A stretch of DNA of 64,000 bases, taken from positions 1 to 64,000 of the forward strand of contig NZ_BGJX01000007.1 in NCBI RefSeq assembly GCF_009811655.1, given 5' to 3'. The number at the start of each line of letters is the position of its first letter. Within the stretch, counting starts at the first letter, position 1. Under the pieces are notes generated by a model. It saw only the letters and a list, made by a program, of their open reading frames with translations, did not search any database and was not told the DNA's origin. This DNA is from Methylosinus sp. Ce-a6 (GTDB taxonomy: Bacteria; Pseudomonadota; Alphaproteobacteria; Rhizobiales; Beijerinckiaceae). This document shows positions 55,899 to 64,000 of this stretch, piece after piece. A program made the position numbers and the translations under genes.

Positions 55899-57131
55899 AT
55901 GGCTCGTCTGGTGATGAAGTTCGGCGGCACCTCGGTCGCCAATGTGGAGCGCGTCCGCAATGTCGCGCTGCATGTGAAGCGCGAGGTCGAGGCGGGGCAC
56001 AGCGTGGCCGTCGTGGTCTCGGCCATGTCCGGCAAGACCAATGAGCTCGTCGCCTGGTGCAAGGACGCCGCCGCCCTGCACGATCAGCGCGAATATGACG
56101 CCGTCGTCGCCTCCGGCGAGCAGGTGACGGCCGGGCTTCTCGCCATCGCCTTGCAGAACATCGGCATTGCGGCGCGCTCCTGGCAGGGCTGGCAGATCCC
56201 GATCCTGACCTCCGACGCCCATGGCTCGGCGCGCATCCAGTCGATCGACGGCTCCGCCCTCGTCGCCGGCTTCGAGCGCGGCGAGGTCGCCGTCATCGCC
56301 GGCTTCCAGGGAATTCACCAGCCGAGCGGCCGCATCACGACGCTCGGCCGCGGCGGCTCGGACACGAGCGCCGTCGCCATCGCCGCGGCGATAGAGGCGG
56401 ACCGCTGCGACATTTATACGGATGTCGACGGCGTCTACACCACCGATCCGCGCGTCGTTCCCAAGGCGCGGCGCATGGACCGCATCGCCTTCGAGGAGAT
56501 GCTGGAAATGGCCTCGCTCGGCGCCAAAGTGCTGCAGGTGCGCTCGGTCGAGGCGGCCATGGTGCATGGGGTCCGCACCTTCGTCCGCTCGTCCTTCGAC
56601 GATCCGGCCCGTCCCAACAGCGGCACGCTGATCTGCAAAGAGGAGGATATCGTGGAAGCCCAGGTCGTGACAGGCATCGCCTTCTCGCGCGACGAGGCGC
56701 AGATCACGCTTCGCGGCGTCGCCGACAAGCCGGGCGTCGCCGCGGCCGTCTTCGTGCCGTTGGCGGAGGCCGGCGTCAATGTCGATATGATCGTGCAGGT
56801 CGCCTCGGAAGATACGATGACCGACATGACCTTCACCGTGCCGGCCGCCGAATATGAGCGTTGCCTCTCTATTCTGGAGAAGGCCAAGCCGTCGATCGGC
56901 TACGCCGGGCTCGCGGGCGCCAAGGATGTGGCCAAGGTCTCGGCGATCGGCATCGGCATGCGCAGCCATGCCGGCGTCGCCGCTCGCGCTTTCAAGGCGC
57001 TCGCCGACAAGGGCGTGAACATCCGCGCCATCACCACCTCGGAAATCAAATTCTCCGTGCTGATCGACGCCGCCTATACGGAGCTCGCCGTGCGCACGCT
57101 GCACTCGCTCTACGGCCTCGACGCCGAGTGA
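55899..57131 (+). CDS. lysC: Aspartate kinase
   Basis: Phosphorylates aspartate, the first step to lysine, threonine and methionine. The 410-residue protein opens MARLVMKFGGTSVANVERV with the catalytic Lys7. The kinase domain includes SAMSGKTNELVAW, LGRGGSDTSAVAIAAA and DIYTDVDGVYTTDPR. The C-terminal half has two ACT domains (about 265-340 and 345-410), the usual site of feedback inhibition by lysine and/or threonine. The frame stays open 63 codons upstream, but the family start is at 55899. It diverges from ubiG. Confidence 0.95.
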   Translation: MARLVMKFGGTSVANVERVRNVALHVKREVEAGHSVAVVVSAMSGKTNELVAWCKDAAALHDQREYDAVVASGEQVTAGLLAIALQNIGIAARSWQGWQIPILTSDAHGSARIQSIDGSALVAGFERGEVAVIAGFQGIHQPSGRITTLGRGGSDTSAVAIAAAIEADRCDIYTDVDGVYTTDPRVVPKARRMDRIAFEEMLEMASLGAKVLQVRSVEAAMVHGVRTFVRSSFDDPARPNSGTLICKEEDIVEAQVVTGIAFSRDEAQITLRGVADKPGVAAAVFVPLAEAGVNVDMIVQVASEDTMTDMTFTVPAAEYERCLSILEKAKPSIGYAGLAGAKDVAKVSAIGIGMRSHAGVAARAFKALADKGVNIRAITTSEIKFSVLIDAAYTELAVRTLHSLYGLDAE

Positions 57132-57211
57132 GGCGAGGCAGCCGGCTGCGAATTTGTCGCAATCGCCGAATAATCGTCGAGGCCGAGCTTTTTTCGAAAG
57201 AGGAGTAGAGC

Positions 57212-57622
57212 ATGGAAGAATTGATCGCCCGCATTTCCGCGGCGCTGGGCGTCGCGCCCGAGACCGCGCGCCTCGCCGTGGGCCATGTGCTCGGCTTCTT
57301 CCGCAAGGAGTTTCCCGACGGCCCGGTGGCCGAGCTCATCGCCAAGCTGCCCGGAGCGGATGAGACGATCGCCGCCGCCGAGGCCGCTCCGGCCGCGGAT
57401 GGCGGTCTGCTCGGCGGATTGCTGGGCGGGCTCGGCGGCCTCGTCGGCGGCTCCAAGGGCGATCTGATGGCGCTCGCCGGGCGCCTCTCCAGCATCGGCC
57501 TCTCGATCGACCAGAGCCAGGCGCTCGCCAAGGAATTCTTCGCCCATGCAGAGGGCCTCATCGGCAAGGAGAAGCTGAAGGAAATTTCCGACAGCGTGCC
57601 GGGCCTGTCGCAGTTTTTGTGA
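57212..57622 (+). CDS. DUF2267-like small helical protein
   Basis: A 136-residue protein. The N-terminal part (MEELIARISAALGVAPETARLAVGHVLGFFRKEFPDGPV) resembles DUF2267/DUF2780-type helical domains. A central Gly/Leu-rich segment (GGLLGGLLGGLGGLVGG, residues about 64-80) may be a flexible or membrane-touching loop, and the C-terminal helix region ends PGLSQFL. GAGGAG six bases before the ATG supports the start. It lies 80 bases after lysC on the same strand. The function of this family is unknown. Confidence 0.75.
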   Translation: MEELIARISAALGVAPETARLAVGHVLGFFRKEFPDGPVAELIAKLPGADETIAAAEAAPAADGGLLGGLLGGLGGLVGGSKGDLMALAGRLSSIGLSIDQSQALAKEFFAHAEGLIGKEKLKEISDSVPGLSQFL

Positions 57623-57628
57623 TGCGGC

Positions 57629-57656
57629 CGTCATTGCGTGGCTCCGCGCAATGACG
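57629..57656. repeat. Hairpin of the GTCATTGC family, second copy
   Basis: CGTCATTGCG (57629-57638) and CGCAATGACG (57647-57656) form a perfect ten-base stem with an eight-base loop, between the converging DUF2267-like and murJ genes. It shares the stem with the hairpin at 51788-51819 and is probably a two-way terminator. Confidence 0.75.
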
Positions 57657-57663
57657 CCGCCTT

Positions 57664-59202
57664 TCAGCCGCGCGATCGTCGCAGCTCGGACAGGCGCAGG
57701 CCGAAGACGCGCAGCGAGAGGGCGAGGACGCTCCCATAGACGAGCGCCCCCGCCGCTCCGAGCGCGAGCAGCGCGGCAATGTCGCGCAAGGGGCCGAGAC
57801 GCCGAGCCAGCGCCATTGCCGGTCCATAGCCATAGATCGCCGTCGCCAGCAGCGGAACGCAGGCGCAGAGGCTCGCGAGCGCAACGCGCAGAAACGTCGC
57901 GTCGAAGCGCATCGCGCCGCGACGCAGCGCGAGGCCGATCAGCGCCGCGAGATTGATCCAGAGGCCGACGGAGGTCGCCGTCGCGAGGCCCGGCGCGCCC
58001 ATGGGTCGATAGAGCGCGATCTTCAGCGCGACATTCACGGCCACCGCGCCGAGCGCGACATACATGGGCGTCTTGGTGTCGCCATGCGCCTGGAAGCTCG
58101 CGCGCGCCGAGGCGATCAGCACCAGCGCCATCAGCCCGCCGCCATAGGCCGCGAGCACATCCGCCGCGGCGATCGCGTCGGCGCGGGTGAAGGCGCCGCG
58201 CTCGAAGACGCCGCTCATGATGAGCTCGGGGATCGTCACGAAGGCGACGAAGAAAGGCGCGGCCAGCGCGATGGTGAGCGCCATCACGCGATTTTGCGCC
58301 GCATGGGCGCCGTCCTCGTCGCCGGCGGCGATGCGGCGGCTCATTTCCGGCAGCAGCACAGTGCCGGCGGCGAGACCGATGACGCCATTCGGCAGCTGAT
58401 AGATGCGGTCGGCGTAATTGATCGAGGAGACGCCTCCGTCCGGCAGCATGGAGGCGATGATCGTGTCGGCGAAAATCGCGATCTGCCCACTCGCCGAGCC
58501 GATCACCGCCGGTCCGAGCATCAGGAAGAACTCGCGCACGCGCTTCCAATGCGGCCACGCGAGCCCTGCCAGCACGCCGATCATGCGGGCGTCGGCCATG
58601 AGCAGGGCGAGCTGCAGAACGCCCGAGATCGTCACGCCCCAGGCCGCGGCGGCGGCGGCGCTCGGAAAGAGGAAAGCGACGGCGAGCGCCGCCATCATGG
58701 AGAGATTGAGCAGATTGGGCGCGAAGGCCGGCGCGGCGAATCTTCCATTGGCGTTGAGCGCGCCCTGATGCAGCGTGACCAGGGTCATGCAGAGCAGATA
58801 GGGAAAGGTGATGCGCGTCAGCGAGACGGCGAGCGCGAATTTTTCCGGACGATCGTCGAGGCCCGGCGCGAGCAGGGCGACGAATTGCGGCATGAGGGCG
58901 TAGGCGAGCGCGAGCAGCGCGATCTGCGAGGCGAGCAGAAGCGTGAACACCTCGCTCGAGAACGCCTTCGCCGAATTTTTTCCCTGCTGCTCGAGCGCCT
59001 TGGCGTAGCAGGGCACAAAGGCGGCGTTGAAGGCGCCTTCGCCGAAAATGGCGCGGAAATGGTTGGGCAGGCGAAAGGCGATGAAGAAAGCGTCCGCCGC
59101 GAGCCCGGCGCCGAGAATGGCCGACAGCATCACATCGCGCAAAAAGCCGGTGATGCGCGAGAGCAGCGTGAAGCCGCCGACGGAGAGGAGATTGCGGATC
59201 AT
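57664..59202 (-). CDS. murJ: Lipid II flippase MurJ
   Basis: Moves lipid II across the inner membrane for peptidoglycan building. The 512-residue protein has about fourteen membrane helices. The MurJ/MviN blocks are seen: SVGGFTLLSRITGFLRDVMLSAILGAG at the N-terminus, FFIAFRLPNHFRAIFGEGAFNAAFVPCYA, SINYADRIYQLPNGVIGLAAGTVLLPEMSR and ASARASFQAHGDTKTPMYVA. The length is normal. Several conserved Arg residues of the central cavity are visible (SRITGFLRD). It is downstream of the glycosyltransferase gene, with a palindromic repeat between. Confidence 0.95.
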   Translation of the reverse strand: MIRNLLSVGGFTLLSRITGFLRDVMLSAILGAGLAADAFFIAFRLPNHFRAIFGEGAFNAAFVPCYAKALEQQGKNSAKAFSSEVFTLLLASQIALLALAYALMPQFVALLAPGLDDRPEKFALAVSLTRITFPYLLCMTLVTLHQGALNANGRFAAPAFAPNLLNLSMMAALAVAFLFPSAAAAAAWGVTISGVLQLALLMADARMIGVLAGLAWPHWKRVREFFLMLGPAVIGSASGQIAIFADTIIASMLPDGGVSSINYADRIYQLPNGVIGLAAGTVLLPEMSRRIAAGDEDGAHAAQNRVMALTIALAAPFFVAFVTIPELIMSGVFERGAFTRADAIAAADVLAAYGGGLMALVLIASARASFQAHGDTKTPMYVALGAVAVNVALKIALYRPMGAPGLATATSVGLWINLAALIGLALRRGAMRFDATFLRVALASLCACVPLLATAIYGYGPAMALARRLGPLRDIAALLALGAAGALVYGSVLALSLRVFGLRLSELRRSRG

Positions 59203-59213
59203 CGGCGCCCGCC

Positions 59214-59350
59214 GCGCTCCACCCTCCCCTCGAGGGGGAGGGTCGGACGGCGGAGCCGTCCGGGGTGGGGTGAATTCCCGAGTCTCGGGAGGTCACCCCC
59301 TCCCGCTCGCCTTCGGCGATCGACCTCCCCCCTCGAGGGGGAGGTGGGGC
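59214..59350. repeat. Palindromic repeat region between murJ and glycosyltransferase genes
   Basis: Contains CCACCCTCCCCTCGAGGGGGAGGG at about 59219-59242, an inner hairpin GGACGGCGGAGCCGTCC at 59245-59261, a further CCCGAGTCTCGGG at 59278-59290, GCTCGCCTTCGGCGA near 59308, and the relative CCTCCCCCCTCGAGGGGGAGG at 59325-59345. These modules repeat the C-rich/G-rich arms seen at 42486-42665 and 63850-63980. Confidence 0.7.
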
Positions 59351-59365
59351 GCTCGCGCTCGGTCA

Positions 59366-60325
59366 TCACTGCTCCTCCACGCCCACATGCTCGGCGATGA
59401 GATAGAGCGGGCGTCCCTTCACCTCGGCGAAGATGAGGGCGATATATTCGCCGAGCACGCCCAGCGAGAATAGCTGCATTCCGCCGAAAAAGGCGATGGA
59501 GACGATGAGCGAGGCGTAGCCGGGCACATCCACGCCATAGAAGACCGTGCGCCAGAAATAATAGGCCGCCATCGCCAGGGCGAAGGTCGAGACGGCGATC
59601 CCGACCACCGCCCAGACCTTCAGCGGCACGGAGGAGAAGGACATGAGCCCGTCGAGCGCGAAGCGGACGAGCTTGGCGTAGTTGAATTTGGAGCGGCCGG
59701 AGGCGCGCTCCTCCACCTCGAAGGGGACGCCGATCGATTTGAAGCCGATCCAGGCGAAGAGCCCCTTCGAGAAGCGGGCCCGCTCGCGCATACGCGAGAG
59801 CGCGTCGATCGCCTGACGGTCGAGCAGGCGGAAATCGCCGGCGCCGCGCGGCAGCGGCGTCTCGCCGAAGCGGTCGAATAGGCCGTAAAAGAGCTTGGCG
59901 AAGAGCGTGCGCAGCAGCGGTTCGCCGGCGCGGTCGCGGCGCACGCCATAGACGTTTCTGTAGCCCTCGCGCCATTTGGCGACGAATTGCGCGATCGTCT
60001 CCGGCGGGTGCTGCAGATCGGCGTCCATCAGCACGACGGCGGCGCCGCGCGCATGGTCGAGCGCGGCGGCGATGGCGATCTCCTTGCCGAAATTGCGGCT
60101 GAAGGAGACCGCTTTGACGCGGGTGTCCTCGGCGTGCAATTCGCGCAGCCCCGCGAGGGTCGCGTCCGAGGAGCCGTCGTCGACGAAGACGATCTCGAAG
60201 GAGGCGGCGACCTGCTCGAGCACAGGCTTCAGCCTTGCGACGAGCGGGCGAAGATTGGCCGCCTCGTTGAAGACCGGAATGGCTACGGATATTTCCGGAG
60301 GCGGATTTTCGGCTTTATCGACCAT
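59366..60325 (-). CDS. Family 2 glycosyltransferase (polyprenyl-phosphate type)
   Basis: A 319-residue membrane glycosyltransferase of the GtrB/DPM type. The GT-A domain has SVAIPVFNEAANLRPLV, VDDGSSDATL and the metal-binding DADLQHPPE. Two C-terminal helices (about 235-255 and 268-290) anchor it. Family members transfer a sugar from a nucleotide sugar to polyprenyl phosphate for later use on the outer face. It lies head to head with hpnK and upstream of murJ, which suggests envelope glycan or glycolipid building. The sugar is unknown. Confidence 0.88.
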   Translation of the reverse strand: MVDKAENPPPEISVAIPVFNEAANLRPLVARLKPVLEQVAASFEIVFVDDGSSDATLAGLRELHAEDTRVKAVSFSRNFGKEIAIAAALDHARGAAVVLMDADLQHPPETIAQFVAKWREGYRNVYGVRRDRAGEPLLRTLFAKLFYGLFDRFGETPLPRGAGDFRLLDRQAIDALSRMRERARFSKGLFAWIGFKSIGVPFEVEERASGRSKFNYAKLVRFALDGLMSFSSVPLKVWAVVGIAVSTFALAMAAYYFWRTVFYGVDVPGYASLIVSIAFFGGMQLFSLGVLGEYIALIFAEVKGRPLYLIAEHVGVEEQ

Positions 60326-60426
60326 CGCTCGCCTTATAGGTTCGATCCGGGCAAGACCTAGGCGGGCGCGCCAGAATGCGCAAGCGCGTCGAGGGGGTGG
60401 GGAAGGGCGAGGGACGAGGAAGAAAG

Positions 60427-61281
60427 ATGGCGGCGCAACGTTCGATCGCGCTCTGCGCGGACGATTATGGGCTTTCGATGGGCGTCAGCCTCGGCATTCT
60501 CGAGGCGCTGGACGCAGGACGGCTCACGGCGGTCTCGGCGTTGACCAACGCCGAGCGCTGGCCGGCCATGGGTCGGGAGCTGGCGCGCCGCCGCCACGAC
60601 GCCGATATCGGCGTCCATTTCAATCTGACGCTCGGGCGCCCGCTCGCCAATATGCCGAAATTCGCGCCCGGCGGCGTGTTTCCGCCGTTGCGCGAGGTGA
60701 TTCGCGCCGCCATGCGCGGCAGACTGCCGATGGAGGAGATCAGCGCCGAGATCGACCGTCAGATCGACCGTTTCTATGCGGTGATGGGCCGCGCGCCGGA
60801 CCATCTCGACGGGCATCAGCATGTGCATGCGCTGCCCGGCGTGCGCACCGCTCTCTTCGACGCGCTGGAGAAGCGCGGGCTCACGGGAGAGAAGATCTGG
60901 CTGCGCGACGCGGGCGACAGAATGCATCGCATCGTGATTCGCGGCGCCGACATGCGCAAGGCGCTGGCGGTGCGCGCCATCGGCCGCGGCTATCGCGGCG
61001 AGGCGACGGCGCGGGGGTTCCTGCTGAACGAAGGTTTCGCCGGTTTCTCCGATTTCGATCCGCAGAGCGATTACGCCGCGCGTTTCGAAGCCTATCTGCG
61101 CGCGCCCGGCGAGCGTCATCTCGTGATGTGCCATCCCGGCCGCGTCGACGAGGATTTGCGCGCGCAGGATCCGGTGACGGTGACGCGCGAGCAGGAGCTC
61201 GCCTTTCTCCTCTCGCCGCGCTTCGAGGAGGTGATGACCAATCGCAGCGCCGCGCTCGGTCGTTTGAGGCGTGAGGTGTGA
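60427..61281 (+). CDS. hpnK: HpnK-like carbohydrate deacetylase (ChbG/YdjC family)
   Basis: A 284-residue metal-dependent deacetylase. The YdjC-fold metal site is visible: CADDYGLSMG, DIGVHFNLTLG and HLDGHQHVHALPGV, then the late VMCHPGRVDE. HpnK acts in the same position in hopanoid side-chain modification, and this sequence fits the HpnK group by general look. A related ChbG-type sugar deacetylase is the alternative. The ATG at 60427 follows GAGGAAG by four bases; an upstream ATG 17 codons earlier is rejected. It is divergent from the glycosyltransferase gene and convergent with nadC. Confidence 0.82.
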   Translation: MAAQRSIALCADDYGLSMGVSLGILEALDAGRLTAVSALTNAERWPAMGRELARRRHDADIGVHFNLTLGRPLANMPKFAPGGVFPPLREVIRAAMRGRLPMEEISAEIDRQIDRFYAVMGRAPDHLDGHQHVHALPGVRTALFDALEKRGLTGEKIWLRDAGDRMHRIVIRGADMRKALAVRAIGRGYRGEATARGFLLNEGFAGFSDFDPQSDYAARFEAYLRAPGERHLVMCHPGRVDEDLRAQDPVTVTREQELAFLLSPRFEEVMTNRSAALGRLRREV

Positions 61282-61295
61282 AATCATCATGAGTG

Positions 61296-61340
61296 GTGAG
61301 TGGTGAATAGGGCGTGGCGGGCGAGCTACTCACTACTCAC
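61296..61340. terminator. Inverted repeat between hpnK and nadC
   Basis: GTGAGTGGTGAATAG (61296-61310) pairs, with two mismatches, with CTACTCACTACTCAC (61326-61340). Its right part overlaps the end of nadC. It may act as a weak two-way terminator; there is no T-run. Confidence 0.4.
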
Positions 61341-62193
61341 CGATCTCAATGTCGAGGCCGAGGTCGAGCGTGCGCGCCGAATGGGTGAGCGCGCCGACGG
61401 AAATCAGATCGACGCCCGTCTCCGCTATCGCCGCGATCGTCTCCAGCGTGACGCCGCCGGAAGCTTCGGCCAGCATCCTTCCGCCGATCATCGCGACCGC
61501 GGCGCGCAGCAAGTCCGGCGGCATATTGTCGAGCAGCACGATATCCGCGCCTTCGGCGAGGACTTCTTCCAACTGCTCGAGCGTATCCACCTCTATCTCG
61601 ATCTTCATCATATGGCCGGCGAAAGCCTTGGCCGCGCGCAAGGCGGGACCGACGCCGCCGGCGACGGCGATGTGATTGTCCTTGATGAGCAGCGCGTCAT
61701 CGAGGCCGAAGCGGTGATTGGCGCCGCCGCCGCAGCGCACCGCATATTTCTCGAAAGCGCGCAGCAGCGGCGTCGTCTTGCGGGTGTCGCAGACCTTCGC
61801 CTTCGTATGCGCGATTTTCTCGGCGTAGCGCGCCGTCAGAGTGGCGACGCCGCAGAGTCGGCCGAGAAAATTCAAGGCGACGCGCTCGGCCGAGAGAATG
61901 GCGCGCGCCGGCCCTTCGACGTGGGCGAGCACATCGCCTTCGCCGATGCGCGCGCCATCCTGCGTCGCCAAGGTGACGACGATGGAGGGATCGACGAGGC
62001 GAAAAGCGGTGGATGCGACGGCGAGGCCCGCGACGACGCCGGCTTCGCGCGCGGCGATGACGGCGCGGGCGCGGGCAGTCTCGGGGATGGTCGCTTGCGT
62101 CGTGATGTCGCCGGCCCGGCCGAAATCCTCGGCGAGAGCGGCGCGCACGACATCCTCGATATGAGGGGCGGGGAGCGTCCAGCGGGCGGTCAT
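61333..62193 (-). CDS. nadC: Nicotinate-nucleotide pyrophosphorylase (carboxylating)
   Basis: Converts quinolinate and PRPP to nicotinate mononucleotide in NAD synthesis. The 286-residue protein shows [50 protein letters not shown], the [30 protein letters not shown] block and the late [30 protein letters not shown]. The length is normal. It is 97 bases downstream of nadB on the same strand; that gap holds a nested palindrome. Confidence 0.96.
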   Translation of the reverse strand: MTARWTLPAPHIEDVVRAALAEDFGRAGDITTQATIPETARARAVIAAREAGVVAGLAVASTAFRLVDPSIVVTLATQDGARIGEGDVLAHVEGPARAILSAERVALNFLGRLCGVATLTARYAEKIAHTKAKVCDTRKTTPLLRAFEKYAVRCGGGANHRFGLDDALLIKDNHIAVAGGVGPALRAAKAFAGHMMKIEIEVDTLEQLEEVLAEGADIVLLDNMPPDLLRAAVAMIGGRMLAEASGGVTLETIAAIAETGVDLISVGALTHSARTLDLGLDIEIGE

Positions 62194-62208
62194 CGAGTGA
62201 CCCGAACA

Positions 62209-62272
62209 GAAGCGAGCCTGAAGGCTCGCGGTCCGACGCGCGCTTTGGACCGCGAGCCTTCAGGCTCGCTTC
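62209..62272. repeat. Nested palindrome between nadB and nadC
   Basis: Two perfect 26-base inverted arms (62209-62234 and 62247-62272) around a 12-base centre. Each arm contains the 18-base palindrome GCGAGCCTGAAGGCTCGC or its complement, so the element can fold either as one long hairpin or as two small ones. The 18-mer also occurs at 21318-21335. Being inside the presumed nadB-nadC operon, it could tune nadC expression or mRNA stability. Confidence 0.85.
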
Positions 62273-62290
62273 GATAGCCCTGCAACTTGA

Positions 62291-63826
62291 TCATTTCAGC
62301 GCCTCCTCGGCGATGGCGCGCGCCTGTGTCTCGGTCAGATAGGAGCGATGCGCGAGAGCGTCCTCGGCCTGTGGGAAATCGGAGCGGAAATGCGCTCCGC
62401 GGCTCTCGCGCCGGGTCAGCGCCGCGCTCGTCACCAGCAGCGCGGTCAGCGCCATATTGCGCAAATGCGCATGGGTCGCCGCCGCCTCTATGCGCAATAT
62501 CGCTCGCGCCGCGCGCGTCAGCCCCGCTCGATCGCGAATGACGCCGACGTCGCGCGCCATCACATCGCGCAGCTCGTCGACGAGGCCCTGGTCCGGCGCT
62601 CCCGTTTCGTCTCGCGCCGGGGCGGACGAGGGCGGCGCGGTCTCGAGGCTCGGCTCGCCCATGTCCTTGGCGATGCGCGCCGCGAACACCACCGCCTCGA
62701 GCAGCGAATTGGAGGCGAGGCGATTGGCGCCATGCACGCCGGTCGAAGCGACTTCTCCGGCCGCCCAGAGCCCGGCGAGCGACGTTCGCCCGCGCGCGTC
62801 GGTCACGACGCCGCCCATGTGATAATGCGCGGCGGGCGCGATCGGAATGGGCGCGGTCACTGGATCGACGCCGCCGGCCAGGCAGCTCGCATAGACGGTC
62901 GGAAAGCGCGCGGGAAACTCCGCGCCGACAGTGGCGCGCGCGTCGAGAAAGGCGCCGCGCCCGGCGGCGATTGAGGCGAAGACGCCGCGCGCGACGATGT
63001 CGCGCGGCGCGAGCTCGGCGGCCGGGTCGATGTCGGCCATGAAGCGATGGCCGGAGCGATCGACGATGATCGCGCCTTCGCCGCGCAGCGATTCGGTCGC
63101 CAGCGGCGCCGGGTCGACGCCTATGTCGATCGCGGTCGGATGAAACTGCACGAATTCCGCGTCGGCGATCAGCGCGCCGGCGCGCGCCGCCATCGCGAGG
63201 CCGGCGCCGCACGCCTCTCTCGGATTGGTGGTGACGCGATAGAGATGGCCGATCCCGCCTGTCGCCAGCACGATCGCGGAAGAGAAGAAGTCGCGGAGAA
63301 GACCGTCGCGCCCGCTCGCGCGCAGACCGATGACGCGGCCGTCGCCGGTCAGCAATTCACGCGCGGAATAGCCCTCCAGCAATTCGATCGAGGGCGCCGC
63401 GCGCACGCGGGCGACGAGCGTCTCCATTATGGCGCGGCCGGCCGTGTCGCCCTTCACGCGCACGATGCGCCGCTCGCTATGGGCAGCCTCGCGCGAGGGC
63501 GTGAATGCGCCGTCGGCGCGATCGAAGGGCACGCCATAGGAGAGGAGATCGTCGATGCGCGCGCGCGCCTCGCGCGCGACGCCGAGCGCGACTTCGGCGT
63601 CGACGATTCCGGCGCCGGCCTTCAGCGTGTCCTCGGCGTGGCGCTCTGGCGAATCCGTGTCGAGCACCGCCGCCGCCACGCCGCCCTGCGCCCAGAAGGA
63701 GGCGGCGCCTTCGTCGATCGAGCCGGGGGTCAGCACGGCGACGCGGCGCGGCGCGAGCTTCAGCGCGCAGAACAGGCCGGCGAGGCCGCCGCCGACGATG
63801 AGGATGGGAGGAGCCTGCGTCACCAT
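62291..63826 (-). CDS. nadB: L-aspartate oxidase
   Basis: FAD enzyme that oxidises aspartate to iminoaspartate, the first step of de novo NAD synthesis. The 511-residue protein has the FAD motif ILIVGGGLAGLFCALKLA (8-25), SFWAQGGVAAAV, HSERRIVRVKGDTAGRAI, VQFHPTAID and LWAAGEVASTGVHGANRLASNSLLE near residue 370, then a helical C-terminal domain. The length is normal. Likely co-transcribed with nadC; the third gene of the path, nadA, may lie just right of the window. Confidence 0.95.
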   Translation of the reverse strand: MVTQAPPILIVGGGLAGLFCALKLAPRRVAVLTPGSIDEGAASFWAQGGVAAAVLDTDSPERHAEDTLKAGAGIVDAEVALGVAREARARIDDLLSYGVPFDRADGAFTPSREAAHSERRIVRVKGDTAGRAIMETLVARVRAAPSIELLEGYSARELLTGDGRVIGLRASGRDGLLRDFFSSAIVLATGGIGHLYRVTTNPREACGAGLAMAARAGALIADAEFVQFHPTAIDIGVDPAPLATESLRGEGAIIVDRSGHRFMADIDPAAELAPRDIVARGVFASIAAGRGAFLDARATVGAEFPARFPTVYASCLAGGVDPVTAPIPIAPAAHYHMGGVVTDARGRTSLAGLWAAGEVASTGVHGANRLASNSLLEAVVFAARIAKDMGEPSLETAPPSSAPARDETGAPDQGLVDELRDVMARDVGVIRDRAGLTRAARAILRIEAAATHAHLRNMALTALLVTSAALTRRESRGAHFRSDFPQAEDALAHRSYLTETQARAIAEEALK

Positions 63827-63849
63827 TGCGAAAGCTCCCGAGCGAGCGC

Positions 63850-63980
63850 CGCGCCCCCTCCCTCACCCTCCCCCGCTATGCGCGAGAGGGGGCGGCAGGT
63901 GTTGCGCGTAACATCGATGAAGGGCGCAGACTTCTCCCTCTCCCGCGCAGCGGGGGAGGGCCGGGGAGGGGGCGCGCCGG
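63850..63980. repeat. Palindromic repeat region upstream of nadB
   Basis: C-rich and G-rich arms in inverted order: CCCTCCCCCGCTATGCGCGAGAGGG at about 63867-63891 and CCCTCTCCCGCGCAGCGGGGGAGGG at about 63937-63961 (motifs only). The same arms occur at 42486-42665 and, in part, at 59214-59350. They are dispersed intergenic repeats of this genome. Confidence 0.65.
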
Positions 63981-63983
63981 CCA

Positions 63984-64000
63984 TTAGTCGACCGCGACGG
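63984..64000 (-). CDS. Possible 3' end of an upstream gene (nadA?)
   Basis: On the minus strand the last bases read GTC GCG GTC GAC TAA, giving a possible C-terminus VAVD before a stop codon at 63986-63984. A nadA gene is often upstream of nadB, so this may be its end. With only five codons visible this is a guess. Confidence 0.2.

Overview
This is a GC-rich, gene-dense stretch of chromosome. The gene content (separate fbcF/fbcB/fbcC-type cytochrome bc1 genes, a nitrogen-type PTS enzyme I, an IalB-family protein, a DUF1674 protein next to rsmB, the hopanoid proteins HpnN and HpnK, and many GC-rich intergenic palindromes) points to an alphaproteobacterium of the Hyphomicrobiales (Rhizobiales). 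A Methylocystaceae/Beijerinckiaceae-like methylotroph is plausible, but that is an impression and not shown. I saw no rRNA, tRNA, CRISPR array, transposase or integrase.

Layout. 1-1.1 kb: 5' part of a minus-strand gene for a protein made almost wholly of octapeptide repeats. 1.5-6.3 kb: M3 peptidase, serine acetyltransferase, a Cys-rich secreted mini-protein, a YidH-like membrane protein and an unknown protein. 6.7-11.9 kb: PepSY membrane protein, TonB-dependent receptor and outer-membrane beta-barrel, probably a metal-chelate uptake locus. 12-16.8 kb: LysE exporter, petABC (cytochrome bc1), MarC and a DUF2147 protein. 16.8-20.8 kb: cobalamin operon cobK-cobQ-cobC-bluB with overlapping or abutting genes. 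21.3-33.9 kb, minus strand: two RND pumps with their adaptor and outer-membrane factor, a second DUF2147 protein and the hopanoid transporter HpnN. 33.9-37.4 kb: DUF1674, rsmB and a heparinase II/III-like protein. 37.4-39.2 kb: a strikingly AT-rich insert with one large P-loop ATPase gene, lying between the heparinase-like gene and purH. 39.3-50.5 kb: purH, small secreted protein, prfA, ptsP, a membrane GGDEF/EAL protein with degenerate active sites, and ligA. 50.8-64 kb: methyltransferases, IalB-like protein, ubiG, lysC, a DUF2267-like protein, murJ, a polyprenyl-type glycosyltransferase, hpnK, nadC and nadB.

How the genes fit together. Most are housekeeping: respiration (petABC), B12 synthesis through the lower-ligand enzyme BluB, NAD synthesis (nadB, nadC), purines (purH), lysine/threonine/methionine supply (lysC), cysteine supply (serine acetyltransferase), translation (prfA, rsmB), DNA repair (ligA) and envelope building (murJ, hpnN, hpnK, glycosyltransferase). 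Envelope traffic is prominent: TonB receptor, tripartite RND pump, HpnN, LysE and MarC.

The least ordinary parts are the octapeptide-repeat protein at the left edge, the AT-rich ATPase insert, the inactive-looking cyclic-di-GMP protein, and several families of palindromic elements, including a related pair bracketing ligA and a nested palindrome between nadB and nadC.
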